Shown here: one piece after another, positions 10,057 through 18,734 of the stretch
Position numbering within the stretch: position 1 is the stretch's first letter
How the letters are laid out: each line of letters starts with the position of its first letter
From: Planctomycetota bacterium
GTDB taxonomy: Bacteria; Planctomycetota; UBA1135
Reading direction: 5' to 3'
Assembly (NCBI GenBank): GCA_008501825.1
Contig: QQUA01000013.1
Coordinates: forward strand, 310,001 to 374,000
Length of the DNA: 64,000 nt
Notes under the pieces: model-generated
The model's input: the letters and a program-made list of their open reading frames with translations, nothing else
Told to the model about the DNA's origin: nothing
Databases searched by the model: none
Translations under genes and position numbers: made by a program

Positions 10057-10983
10057 ATGAACGAAACCCCTCTAGACCTCGTGACCGGCGGAGCCGGTTT
10101 CATCGGTTCTCACATCACCGAAGCTTTGCTGGCGGCAGGACGCCGGGTTCGAGTGGTGGACGACTTGTCGACCGGCTATACCCGCAATCTGGGTGATCTA
10201 AAGGTCGATTTCCTGGAAGGAGATTTGTCCGATCCCGAAGTCGCCGACGCCGCCTGCCAGGGAGTCGAAGGGGTGTATCACCTGGCGGCCCGGCCCTCGG
10301 TGCCGTGGAGTTTCGAGGAACCGGAGCTGGCCTTTCAAGCCAACCACGGCAGCACCTTGGCTTTGATCCAAGCCGCCGCCCGGCATCAGGTCCGCCGCAT
10401 CGTGTTTTCCTCTTCCTCGGCGATTTACGGCGACAGCCAGACCTTGCCGAAGATCGAAACCATGGAGCCGGCGCCGAAATCCCCCTACGCCGAACACAAG
10501 CTAATGGGGGAGTTGGCCCTTGCAGAAGCGGCTCGGAGCCACGGATTGGAAGCCGTGAGCTTGCGCTATTTCAACGTCTACGGTCCGCGCCAAGATCCGT
10601 CCTCTCCTTACAGCGGAGTCATCTCGCTGTTCGTTCGCTGGGCTCAAGAAGGCCAGCCGGCCCGCATCTTTGGCGACGGCCTGCAAACCCGGGACTTCAT
10701 CTACGTGGCCGACGTGGTGAAAGCGAATTTAAAAGCCATGGAAGCGGACTTGGGCGAGCTTTCCGCTCCGGTGGTCAACATCGCTCGAGGCCGTCGAGTC
10801 ACCATCCTGGAGCTTTGGAAGGAAATCTGCCAGGCGGCGGGCCAACCTTATCTCGAACCGGAGCTCGGTCCGGAGCGCCAAGGCGACGTGCGCCATTCCC
10901 TGGCGGCGGTGAAGAAAGCCCGCGAGCTTCTCGGCTTCCAGGCCGAAGTGGACCTGGAACAAGGCATTCGCTCTACGCTTTAA
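10057..10983 (+). CDS. NAD-dependent sugar-nucleotide epimerase (UDP-glucose/GlcNAc 4-epimerase-like)
   Basis: 308 residues from ATG 10057; a longer frame start would sit inside the previous gene. GGAGFIGSHITEALLAAG binds NAD. SSSSAIYGD and the catalytic YAEHK are present, and RYFNVYGPRQDPSSPYSGVI is typical of WbpP/GalE-like 4-epimerases acting on UDP-sugars. The exact sugar (Glc, GlcNAc or uronate) cannot be decided from sequence. It is the last gene of the plus-strand run and overlaps the convergent ankyrin gene by 4 bases. Confidence 0.85.
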   Translation: MNETPLDLVTGGAGFIGSHITEALLAAGRRVRVVDDLSTGYTRNLGDLKVDFLEGDLSDPEVADAACQGVEGVYHLAARPSVPWSFEEPELAFQANHGSTLALIQAAARHQVRRIVFSSSSAIYGDSQTLPKIETMEPAPKSPYAEHKLMGELALAEAARSHGLEAVSLRYFNVYGPRQDPSSPYSGVISLFVRWAQEGQPARIFGDGLQTRDFIYVADVVKANLKAMEADLGELSAPVVNIARGRRVTILELWKEICQAAGQPYLEPELGPERQGDVRHSLAAVKKARELLGFQAEVDLEQGIRSTL

Positions 10984-12263
10984 CGAGCGTTGATCAAAAT
11001 GCGCTCCAAGGCTTGCCGATTGGCGGCATAGCGACTGGCGAGTTCCAAAGGCGAGTGACCGGCTTGATCGCGCAACTTTGGATCCGCTCCCTTGGCCAAC
11101 AACAGCTCTACCGTCGCCACGTCCCGGGCCGCCGACCATGCTTCGTCCAAAGCCATAATCAGCGGGGTTTCGCCTTCCAAGGCTCGGGCGTTGACGTCCG
11201 CCCCTTGGTCCAACAAAGCGGCCACCAAGTCCGCTCGGCCGAATCGAGCCGCTTGATGCAAGGGATTGAATTGCGGATTCAGCCGATTCAATTCTTGCGG
11301 CTTTAAATTCGCCATGCGCCGAGAAGCCTCTTGCAACTCCGCGTTTTGCCAATCGAAGTTGGCGGGAAAGGCTTCTCCGGCTTGCTGTTGATAAAAGCGT
11401 TGCGCTTCTTGACCGACTTCGCTTTGTAACCAAGCTCGGCCGCTTTGGCTGGCTTCCGCCAACTTCCAAAAGATCTTCAGCTTCGGTTTGTCCAAGCGTG
11501 GATGGTATTCGGCCAAACTCAAATCGAAAGCGGTTTGCCCGTTGGGATTGCGGTATTCCAAATCGGCACCGGCTTGCAACAGCCGCTCGACGAAAAGCAG
11601 CCGGCCGCCGTTCACCGCCAACTGCAAGGCGGACCAGGCTTCCAAGGATTCAGCCCCTGGAGCGGGATCGTGGAAGGGAGCTTCCAATTCCGCTCCCCGC
11701 TCGATCAACAATTCCAAGATCGGCACGACCCCTTGTTCGTAGAGGCGGGGGCTGTTCGGGCTGGGATGGCAAATGCGGTGGATAGGGGTGTTGCCGTGGA
11801 CATCGACCGTCCTCACCTTCAAACCGGCTTCAAGCCATCCGGCGACGTCCTCCTTGGCCTTCGCCGCCAACATGCCGTAGGCACCAGGATCTTTGGCATC
11901 CTGCAAAGCATCCAAGGTTCGCCACAGTTGCGCCTCCAGGGAGGTGGACGGCGGCGGCGGTTCGGTTTGGACCGCGGCCTCTGCCGGTTGTCCGGAAGCG
12001 GCCTTCGGTGGAACCGGATCGGCGCTAAGGGGGCCGGTCAAAATGACCTCGGCGGATGGCGGGGCCTCCACCGGGGAGGGCGGTTCCACCGCCACTGGCT
12101 CTGAGGGGGCACTCGGCGCCGGAGGAGGAAAGTTTGAGGACGGCGGCGGCATTTGGCTGGAGGCCGGAGCCGAGGCCACCGTTCCGGTCAAAACCTCATC
12201 CCGGGAAGCTTCTTTCGAATCTTGGCCGAGCAATTTTCCGATGAGCGTCTTCAGGAAACCCAT
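10980..12263 (-). CDS. Ankyrin-repeat protein with Pro-rich N-terminus
   Basis: 427 residues. Residues 1-20 are basic and amphipathic (MGFLKTLIGKLLGQDSK). Residues 35-105 form a Pro/Ala/Ser-rich low-complexity linker. The rest has ankyrin-like units: DVHGNTPIHRICH, AWSALQLAVNGGRLLFVERL, NPLHQAARFGRADLVAALL, GETPLIMALDEAWS and AGHSPLELASRYAANRQ, in two groups split by about 90 residues. There is no signal peptide. Such proteins bind other proteins; the partner is unknown. It is followed 116 bases upstream by the Deg protease on the same strand. Confidence 0.82.
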   Translation of the reverse strand: MGFLKTLIGKLLGQDSKEASRDEVLTGTVASAPASSQMPPPSSNFPPPAPSAPSEPVAVEPPSPVEAPPSAEVILTGPLSADPVPPKAASGQPAEAAVQTEPPPPSTSLEAQLWRTLDALQDAKDPGAYGMLAAKAKEDVAGWLEAGLKVRTVDVHGNTPIHRICHPSPNSPRLYEQGVVPILELLIERGAELEAPFHDPAPGAESLEAWSALQLAVNGGRLLFVERLLQAGADLEYRNPNGQTAFDLSLAEYHPRLDKPKLKIFWKLAEASQSGRAWLQSEVGQEAQRFYQQQAGEAFPANFDWQNAELQEASRRMANLKPQELNRLNPQFNPLHQAARFGRADLVAALLDQGADVNARALEGETPLIMALDEAWSAARDVATVELLLAKGADPKLRDQAGHSPLELASRYAANRQALERILINAR

Positions 12264-12378
12264 GATTCCACCTGGTTTCGAGCCCGGTCATTTTTCGGCA
12301 ACGGACCGGGTCCGGATCGACATCCTACCGCTGGGGCGAGAACGGCAAGGGAGGCGCCTTGGGCACCGGCCTTCGACT

Positions 12379-13821
12379 TCAATCGCCGAAGACCTCGGAA
12401 CTGGTTGCCGGAATGGAAGCCAGTAATTCCGGATCGTCGAAGGTCAACATGCCCCAGTAGGATTGCTCCCCGCGTTGGATCCACAAGTTGGCTTCGCCGA
12501 GCTGGAAATCCGGGCCCCGAACCAGAGCCACCAGCTCTTGAAAGGATCGCACCGGTTGCCACATACCTTTACCGGTTTCTTTTCCGGCGCGCTTTAGCTT
12601 AACCGCCAAAATATGGTCACCCTTCTGCAAGCCAAGGCGCGCCGCCCCGGTATTGGCGAACACCCGTTCAATTTCCAGGACCGGGACGCTTTGGGTCAGG
12701 AAAGCATTGCGCCGGACCCGCATCGTCACTCGTTTGGTGGAAAAGCCCATCAAGCCGTAGGTGTCCCGCCAATCCGCCGGCCGCAGCCGCAAATGGATGT
12801 TCCGCGCCTCCTGGCCGTCGGTCTGAACCGCCAAGGCCACTTCGTCCCCGCGGGAATGGACCAAAAATTCCGAGGCATAGTCCTCGCGACTGTTCACCGG
12901 GGAACCGCTGACTTCCAGGATCCGGTCATCCACTTGCAAGCCGGCTTGAGCCGCCGGCCCTCGGGGATGCAGACTGACCACCCGCAACTCGCCGCTTTGG
13001 GTTTCTTCCACCTTCAAGCCGGCCCAGAAACGAAGCGATTGGCCGACGTCCAACAATCGTTCATCCAAAATGGCCCGAACCCGGTCTACGGGAATGGCGT
13101 AGCCGATGCCGTCGGCTTGTTCCAAGGTGGCGGTATTGATGCCGATCAGGTGGCCGAAAATATTGAGCAGCGGACCTCCGGAATTGCCGGGATTGATGGC
13201 GGCGTCGGTTTGAATCAAACCGCTGAATCGTTTGTTCTGGTGCCGCGAAAGGCGAACTTCCACGTTGCGATGAATTCCGGAAAGGATGCCGGAAGTCAAG
13301 GAATGGCTGTTGCCATAGGGAGTGCCGATGGCAATGACTTTTTCACCTAGCAGAAGATCGTCGCTGCGGCCCAGTGGAATCGCCTGAAAGGGCCCCTTGG
13401 CCTCAATCTTGAGCAAAGCCAAATCGGTTTCCCGGTCGAGGCTGGTAAGGCGGGCCCGGTAGCGTGCCCCTCCGAATTGATCGGCGAAGGCCACCTCATA
13501 GTCGAAGTTTCGCGGATCTGTGGCATTGCGATTCGGAGCGGCGACGTGGGCATTGGTAATCACCAGGCCGGAATCGTGGATCACCACCCCAGTTCCCTGA
13601 GAAATCCGGGTCCGTTCACTGTAGGTGGGGCCGACCAGGAGGCTGGAGCGAACCTCGCCATAGACGTCGACGCTCACCACCCCGGGGCCGGCGATGGTGT
13701 ACGCCCGGGCTTCCGGAGTCCAGCGCTCGCCGTAAATCGCTGCCAGATCCTCCTGAGGAGTAAGCTCCGAAGCCTCCGGAGCTTCGGGCGCTTGTAGGAT
13801 CAGGCAAAGGAAAGCGAGCAT
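12379..13821 (-). CDS. Secreted trypsin-like (S1C, Deg/HtrA-type) serine protease with PDZ
   Basis: 480 residues. The N-terminal MLAFLCLILQAPEAPEA is a short signal peptide. The catalytic triad is complete: His92 in VITNAHVAAP, Asp133 in RETDLALLKI and Ser214 in INPGNSGGPLLN. One PDZ domain follows (GPAAQAGLQVDDRILEVSG), and a second, more divergent PDZ-like unit covers GAARLGLQKGDHILAVKL. Likely role: quality control of exported proteins. The C-terminal 60 residues are less typical. Confidence 0.92.
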   Translation of the reverse strand: MLAFLCLILQAPEAPEASELTPQEDLAAIYGERWTPEARAYTIAGPGVVSVDVYGEVRSSLLVGPTYSERTRISQGTGVVIHDSGLVITNAHVAAPNRNATDPRNFDYEVAFADQFGGARYRARLTSLDRETDLALLKIEAKGPFQAIPLGRSDDLLLGEKVIAIGTPYGNSHSLTSGILSGIHRNVEVRLSRHQNKRFSGLIQTDAAINPGNSGGPLLNIFGHLIGINTATLEQADGIGYAIPVDRVRAILDERLLDVGQSLRFWAGLKVEETQSGELRVVSLHPRGPAAQAGLQVDDRILEVSGSPVNSREDYASEFLVHSRGDEVALAVQTDGQEARNIHLRLRPADWRDTYGLMGFSTKRVTMRVRRNAFLTQSVPVLEIERVFANTGAARLGLQKGDHILAVKLKRAGKETGKGMWQPVRSFQELVALVRGPDFQLGEANLWIQRGEQSYWGMLTFDDPELLASIPATSSEVFGD

Positions 13822-13974
13822 GTGACCACTTTACGGAATGCATAGGGTGACGTTGCACCATGTCTTGGGGAAATCCACTGCCCTGTCGCCGAACCTCGAA
13901 GGCCGCCCTTGGCCTTTCTCCAAGTTTCTCCGCCTGGAATCCTGACCGCTAAGTCCGGACGCTGATTGCCCTCC

Positions 13975-14448
13975 ATGCCTGCAAGCTCCCTTCAGTTCAA
14001 ACCGGCTCAGCTCCAGGATCTGCCGGCCTTGATCGCCATGTTGGCCGCCGATCCCTTGGGCCGGCAGCGGGAAGATCCTTCCCTGCCCTTGGCTTCTTCC
14101 TATGAACGCAGTTTCGCCGCCATCGATCAAGATCCCAACCACGAATTGATGACGGTGTGGAAGCCCGGGGATCCTCCTCAACTAGTCGGCATGTTCCAAC
14201 TCAGCTTCCTTCCCTATTTGACTTACTGCGGCGGCTGGAGGGCGTTGCTGGAAGGTGTGCGGGTCCATGCCGACTGTCGCGGCCAAGGCATTGGCAAAGC
14301 CATGGTGCAATGGGCGGTTTGGCGAGCCCGACAGAGAAAATGCCATATGCTGCAATTGACCACGGACAAACAACGCCCTCAGGCTTTGGCTTTTTACCGT
14401 CAACTTGGTTTCCAAGCCAGCCATGAAGGCTTGAAGATGACTTTATAG
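13975..14448 (+). CDS. GNAT family N-acetyltransferase
   Basis: 157 residues from ATG 13975; a TTG nine bases upstream is possible. Acetyl-CoA binding motif A reads CRGQGIGKAMVQWA, and the C-terminal QALAFYRQLGFQ is typical of GNAT motif B. The substrate is unknown. It is divergent from the Deg protease, with a 153-base gap. Confidence 0.88.
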   Translation: MPASSLQFKPAQLQDLPALIAMLAADPLGRQREDPSLPLASSYERSFAAIDQDPNHELMTVWKPGDPPQLVGMFQLSFLPYLTYCGGWRALLEGVRVHADCRGQGIGKAMVQWAVWRARQRKCHMLQLTTDKQRPQALAFYRQLGFQASHEGLKMTL

Positions 14449-14513
14449 TCTTTCGCCGGCGTCTCCTCTGGTGGAGAACCGGCGGCTTCCCTGCCCGAAA
14501 CCTTCCAAGCATC

Positions 14514-15008
14514 ATGTCTCAACACGACCAACTGTTGGATCGGAACCGGCAACAAAACCTGCCCGGAACGGATTTGCCTGCCCCGCCCCGGTTGAAGGTG
14601 GCGATCCTGACCTGTATGGATGCCCGAGTGGATCCGGCGGCCTTGTTCGGCCTTCAAGCCGGGGAAGCCCACGTGATTCGAAACGCCGGCGGCGTAGTTA
14701 CCGACGACGCCCTTCGTTCGCTCATTCTTTCCCAAAGAGAATTGGGAACGGAAGCGGTGTTCATCATGCAACACAGCCGTTGCGGAGTACTCGGCTTGGA
14801 CGATGCGTCCTACGCTCAGTCCCTGGAACAGGAAAGCGGCCAACGGCCGTCCTTTCCATTTGGAGGCTTTCAAGATTTGGAACGGGAAGTCCGGCAGGGC
14901 ATGGACCGGTTGCGGAGTTGCCCTTGGTTGCCGAAACGAGATCTAATCCGCGGTTTCGTTTTTCACCTGGAATCTGGAGAAATCACGGAAGTGGCTTCAA
15001 ACGGTTAA
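14514..15008 (+). CDS. Beta-class carbonic anhydrase
   Basis: 164 residues. Zinc ligands and active-site residues are visible: TCMDARVDP with Cys34 and the Asp36-Arg38 dyad, VIRNAGGVV, and MQHSRCG with His87 and Cys90. It hydrates CO2 to bicarbonate. There is no signal peptide, so it is cytoplasmic. It is shorter than plant-type enzymes and matches the small bacterial type. Bicarbonate is the substrate of the biotin carboxylase encoded upstream, but there is no direct linkage. Confidence 0.92.
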   Translation: MSQHDQLLDRNRQQNLPGTDLPAPPRLKVAILTCMDARVDPAALFGLQAGEAHVIRNAGGVVTDDALRSLILSQRELGTEAVFIMQHSRCGVLGLDDASYAQSLEQESGQRPSFPFGGFQDLEREVRQGMDRLRSCPWLPKRDLIRGFVFHLESGEITEVASNG

Positions 15009-15080
15009 GGTTGAAGGGAAGCGGAACCGGCTTTCTTCGGGGAACCGGATCCCATGCCATCCACTGGAGAAAGCCCAAGC

Positions 15081-15863
15081 ATGTGGTTCTTCCTTTGTTT
15101 CGCCTCCCTGCAAAGCCCGATCACCACTTCCTATGTGGAAGTTCAGCAGGGCAACTGCCCTTTGGTCATCTCCGCCCCACACGGCGGCAGTCACAAACCG
15201 AAGGAGTTCCCGGATCGAAAATCGGGAACTTTAAAAAGGGACAGCTTGACCCAGGAGTTCAGCCTGGCCTTGGCCAAGGCCTATGAACAAAAAACCGGCC
15301 AACGTCCTTATGTCGTGAGTTGCAGCTTGCACCGGCTCAAAGTCGATCTCAACCGGCCGGTGGAGAAAGCGGCGCCGGAAGATTCGGCCGGTCGCTTGGT
15401 TTGGAGCCAGTATCACCAAGCCTTGGAAAAAGCCAGTCAAGCCGCCTTGAAATGGGGGGGCGGCCGGGCTTTATTGATCGACGTCCACGGGCATGCTCAT
15501 CCCGAAGACTGGATCGAACTCGGATACGGAGTTTCGGCCAAAGATCTGGCGGTCAAAGATGCCGAATTGGCCGATGCAGCCTGGATTCGTGGGCCGACCA
15601 GTTTAGGCGCCAGGTTGCAGCAAGCCGGTTTTCGAGCGGTGCCGTCGCCGCAAATACCTCATCCGGGAGATAAACCCTACTTCAATGGCGGTTATATCGT
15701 TCGCCGTCATCGTTCCGCCGGTTTACGCAGCGTGCAGTGGGAGTTGCCTTGGAGCTTGCGCCGCAAAAGCGGTTGGAAGAAAAACCTTCCGGCCATGGCG
15801 CAAGCGATTCAGCAAGTCATGGAGGATTGGTTTCCGGCCCCGGAGCCTGCTGCAGACAACTGA
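15081..15863 (+). CDS. Secreted N-formylglutamate amidohydrolase-like protein
   Basis: 260 residues from ATG 15081, which has GGAG 10 bases upstream and begins a signal-like MWFFLCFASLQSP. An ATG at 15054 is in frame but less convincing. The fold motifs of the FGase family (PF05013) are present: VISAPHGGSHKP, LHRLKVDLNRP and LIDVHGHAHPEDW, supplying the His/Asp/Glu metal ligands. The family hydrolyses N-formylglutamate in histidine breakdown, but no hut genes are near and this copy appears exported, so the substrate is unclear. Confidence 0.82.
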   Translation: MWFFLCFASLQSPITTSYVEVQQGNCPLVISAPHGGSHKPKEFPDRKSGTLKRDSLTQEFSLALAKAYEQKTGQRPYVVSCSLHRLKVDLNRPVEKAAPEDSAGRLVWSQYHQALEKASQAALKWGGGRALLIDVHGHAHPEDWIELGYGVSAKDLAVKDAELADAAWIRGPTSLGARLQQAGFRAVPSPQIPHPGDKPYFNGGYIVRRHRSAGLRSVQWELPWSLRRKSGWKKNLPAMAQAIQQVMEDWFPAPEPAADN

Positions 15864-15933
15864 GGGGGGCGCAGGCGGAGGATCTTGCCTGCTATAGTGG
15901 CCTTCCCCCCGCTCCACATTCCTGGACTCCTCC

Positions 15934-17358
15934 ATGAACGCGTTCCTTCCCTCCCGGCGCGATTGGCTTCGCTACAGCGGTGCATCCTTACTCAGTCTCG
16001 GTTTCCTGCCGCGCCGTTTGTCGGGCAACGCCGTTCTTTCGCCTGCGGAAGCTCCCGGTTGGAATCAGGCGAAGAACGTCATTTTGATTTTTCTGCAAGG
16101 CGGTCCCAGCCATCTGGATTTGTGGGATCCCAAAGAGGACGTTCTGGAGGACGTGCGTTCGGTATTTAAAACCATTCCCAGCAAGGTTCCTGGAATGGAA
16201 GTCACCGAGCTATTGCCTCGTCTGGCACAAGTCACCGACAAGTTGTGCTTTATCCGCTCGATGAGCTATACCCCGGAAGGTTTGTTCAACCACACCGCGG
16301 CTCACTATCAAATGCTGACCGGCTACACCGCGGACAAAGTCAGTCCTTCCGGCCAACTGGAACCGCCGTCCCCGAAAGATTTTCCCACCGCCGGCAGTCA
16401 CATCATTCGCATGCGGCCGGTTCAAGAGGCGGTCCTGCCTTTCGTCATGCTGCCCAGGCCGTTGCAGGAATCGAACGTCATCGGCAAGGCCGGGACCGCA
16501 GGCTACCTCGGGCGAGCCTTCGATCCCTATACGGTGTATCCCACCGGCAACGATTTGGACATGACCAAAATGGATCGGATCCAGGTGGAGGACTTGCAGT
16601 TGCGCGGCGAACTCAGTCCACAACGTTTGCGCAGACGAGCTCGCCTGCGCCAGGACATTCATCGCCTGAACCCGGACTTGGCGGCAGCGGTGCAGGACTC
16701 GGGCTTGGAAGCCTATACCGAACAAGCCTTGGATTTGGTTCTTTCCGGGAAAGCCCGCAAAGCTTTTTCTTTGGAAGAAGAAACGGATGCTCTTCGGGAT
16801 CGTTACGGCCGCAATACCTTCGGCCAATCCTGCTTGTTGGCCCGGAGGTTCGTGGAAGCCGGAACCCGCTTCGTGCAGGTGAACTGGCCTAAAGTCGCCA
16901 ACTCCGATCGGCATAGTTGGGATTGCCACAAAGATCTTCCCAAGCGCATGAAGGATGACGCAGCACCGCTGCTGGATCCCGGTCTGGCCACCTTGATCGA
17001 AGACCTGGATCAACGCGATCTGTTGCAGCACACCTTAGTCGTCGCCGTCGGCGAATTCGGCCGCAGCCCGCGCAAAGGCTTGAGCACTTCCGGAAACGAC
17101 AACGACAATCAAGGCCGGGATCACTGGCCGTATTGTTTTACCGCCGTGGTTGCCGGTGCCGGCACGAAGAAAGGTTTTGTCTACGGAGCTTCCGATGCCA
17201 CCGGCTCGGCCCCGTTGAAAGATCCGGTTCATCCCACGGAATTGCTGGCCACCATCTACCACGCCGTCGGCATCGCCCCCCAAACCATGGTGTTCAATCA
17301 CTTGAACCAACCGCGAGAGTTGGTGAAAGGGGAACCGGTGTTGGACTTGTTCGCCTGA
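15934..17358 (+). CDS. DUF1501 domain protein (Tat-exported, alkaline-phosphatase superfamily)
   Basis: 474 residues. The N-terminus [18 protein letters not shown] is a twin-arginine signal peptide, as is normal in DUF1501 proteins of Planctomycetota. [37 protein letters not shown] and [14 protein letters not shown] are family hallmarks. The biochemical role of DUF1501 is not established; the fold is related to sulfatases. It forms an operon with the two following genes (gaps of 5 bases and an overlap), as is common in this phylum. Confidence 0.92.
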   Translation: MNAFLPSRRDWLRYSGASLLSLGFLPRRLSGNAVLSPAEAPGWNQAKNVILIFLQGGPSHLDLWDPKEDVLEDVRSVFKTIPSKVPGMEVTELLPRLAQVTDKLCFIRSMSYTPEGLFNHTAAHYQMLTGYTADKVSPSGQLEPPSPKDFPTAGSHIIRMRPVQEAVLPFVMLPRPLQESNVIGKAGTAGYLGRAFDPYTVYPTGNDLDMTKMDRIQVEDLQLRGELSPQRLRRRARLRQDIHRLNPDLAAAVQDSGLEAYTEQALDLVLSGKARKAFSLEEETDALRDRYGRNTFGQSCLLARRFVEAGTRFVQVNWPKVANSDRHSWDCHKDLPKRMKDDAAPLLDPGLATLIEDLDQRDLLQHTLVVAVGEFGRSPRKGLSTSGNDNDNQGRDHWPYCFTAVVAGAGTKKGFVYGASDATGSAPLKDPVHPTELLATIYHAVGIAPQTMVFNHLNQPRELVKGEPVLDLFA

Positions 17359-17363
17359 AAGTC

Positions 17364-18734
17364 ATGCTGCAAGCCTGCTTTCTGTTCCTGACGATGGCGA
17401 CGGGGCTTCAGGAACCTTCGCCCAGCTTTCATCACCAAATCCGGCCGATCCTTCAAGCCCACTGTCAGGGTTGCCATCAGCCGGCCAAATCGAAAGGGGG
17501 GTTGGACCTGAGCGATTACGACGCCCTGATGGAAGGCGCTTCCGGGGAAGCAGTGGTGATGCCGGGAAATGCCGCATCCAGCTTGCTCATGGCAGTCGTC
17601 CTGCCGTTTGAGCAAGAAGCGCCGGCCATGCCTCCGGACGGTCCGGCCTTGGCGGCGGAAGAGACCGAACTTCTACGCCGCTGGATTCAGGCGGGGGCGA
17701 AGGACGATACTCCGTCGTCCTTGAAACGAACCTTCGACCAAGAGAATCCACCCAGCTACGAACAAGCTCCGGTTTTAACCGGTTTGGACTATTCTCCTGA
17801 CGGTCGCTGGCTGGCGGTTTCCGGTTACCACGAAGTGTTGGTTCACGACGCCGCCGGCGGCGGCATGCAGGCTCGTTGGATCGGATTGTCCGAACGCATT
17901 CAATCCCTGGCCTTTTCCCCGGACGGCCGCTATTTGGCGGTCACCGGCGGCTCGCCCGCTCGCTTTGGAGAAATACAAATCTGGCAAGTCGAGTCCGGCC
18001 GTTTGTTGTGGTCGCAATTGATCGGTCACGACACTTTGTTCGGCGGTTCCTGGTCACCGGACAGCAAATGGTTTGCCTTTGGTTGTCCGGACAACAGCGT
18101 CCGAGTGCTGGAAGTTCCTTCGGGAGAAGCCGTACTTTTCCAAGGAGCTCACAACGATTGGGTCTTGGGAACCGCCTTTTCCTCCGATGCTTCCCACTTA
18201 GTCAGTATCAGCCGGGACCGTTCCATGAAGTTATACAAAGTGGAAACGGATCAATTCATCGACAACATCACCAGCATCACTCCCGGCGCCTTGAAGGGCG
18301 GGCTGATGGCGGTGGCGCGGCATCCTGGTCGGGACCAATTACTGGTCGGTGGTGCCGATGGAACTCCAAGGCTTTACAAAATGTATCGCGAAAAGAAACG
18401 AGTCATCGGCGACGACTTCAATTTGATCCGAGCCTACCAAGCCTTGCCCGGTCGAATTTATGCGGTGGTTTGGGAACCGGGTGGCTCCTGGTTGGCCGCC
18501 GCCAGCAGCGCCGGAGGGAAGGGTTTTTTGGCCAAGTACCAAGTGGACACGGAACAAGCTGTTTGGACCGCTGAAGTGGAAGCCCCGGTTTACGATTTGG
18601 CGATCCAGCCGGTTAGGCAACACTTGACCGCCGCTTGCGCCGACGGCCGGCTCCGGATTTATCACCGCGAACAGGGCAAGATGATCGAATCCTTCCTGCC
18701 CACTCCAAAACCGCAGAGCCCAAGCCGTTACTGA
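17364..18734 (+). CDS. Planctomycete cytochrome C domain plus WD40 repeats, secreted
   Basis: 456 residues from ATG 17364. A signal peptide (MLQACFLFLTMATGLQ) is followed by a PSCyt1-type haem domain: RPILQAHCQGCHQPAKSKGG with a CxxCH motif, and GLDLSDYDALMEG. From about residue 120, WD40-like repeats form a propeller (SPDGRWLAVSGYHEVLVHD, FSPDGRYLAVTGGSP, WSPDSKWFAFGCPDNSVRV and others). It is likely periplasmic. The stop and the next start share bases (TGATG), so translation is probably coupled with the DUF1553 gene. Confidence 0.9.
   Translation: MLQACFLFLTMATGLQEPSPSFHHQIRPILQAHCQGCHQPAKSKGGLDLSDYDALMEGASGEAVVMPGNAASSLLMAVVLPFEQEAPAMPPDGPALAAEETELLRRWIQAGAKDDTPSSLKRTFDQENPPSYEQAPVLTGLDYSPDGRWLAVSGYHEVLVHDAAGGGMQARWIGLSERIQSLAFSPDGRYLAVTGGSPARFGEIQIWQVESGRLLWSQLIGHDTLFGGSWSPDSKWFAFGCPDNSVRVLEVPSGEAVLFQGAHNDWVLGTAFSSDASHLVSISRDRSMKLYKVETDQFIDNITSITPGALKGGLMAVARHPGRDQLLVGGADGTPRLYKMYREKKRVIGDDFNLIRAYQALPGRIYAVVWEPGGSWLAAASSAGGKGFLAKYQVDTEQAVWTAEVEAPVYDLAIQPVRQHLTAACADGRLRIYHREQGKMIESFLPTPKPQSPSRY

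Noticed and set aside
13899..13916. AAGGCC/GGCCTT hairpin as a terminator
   Set aside because: It lies between divergent genes, where no transcript is expected to end, and has only a 6-bp stem without a T-run.
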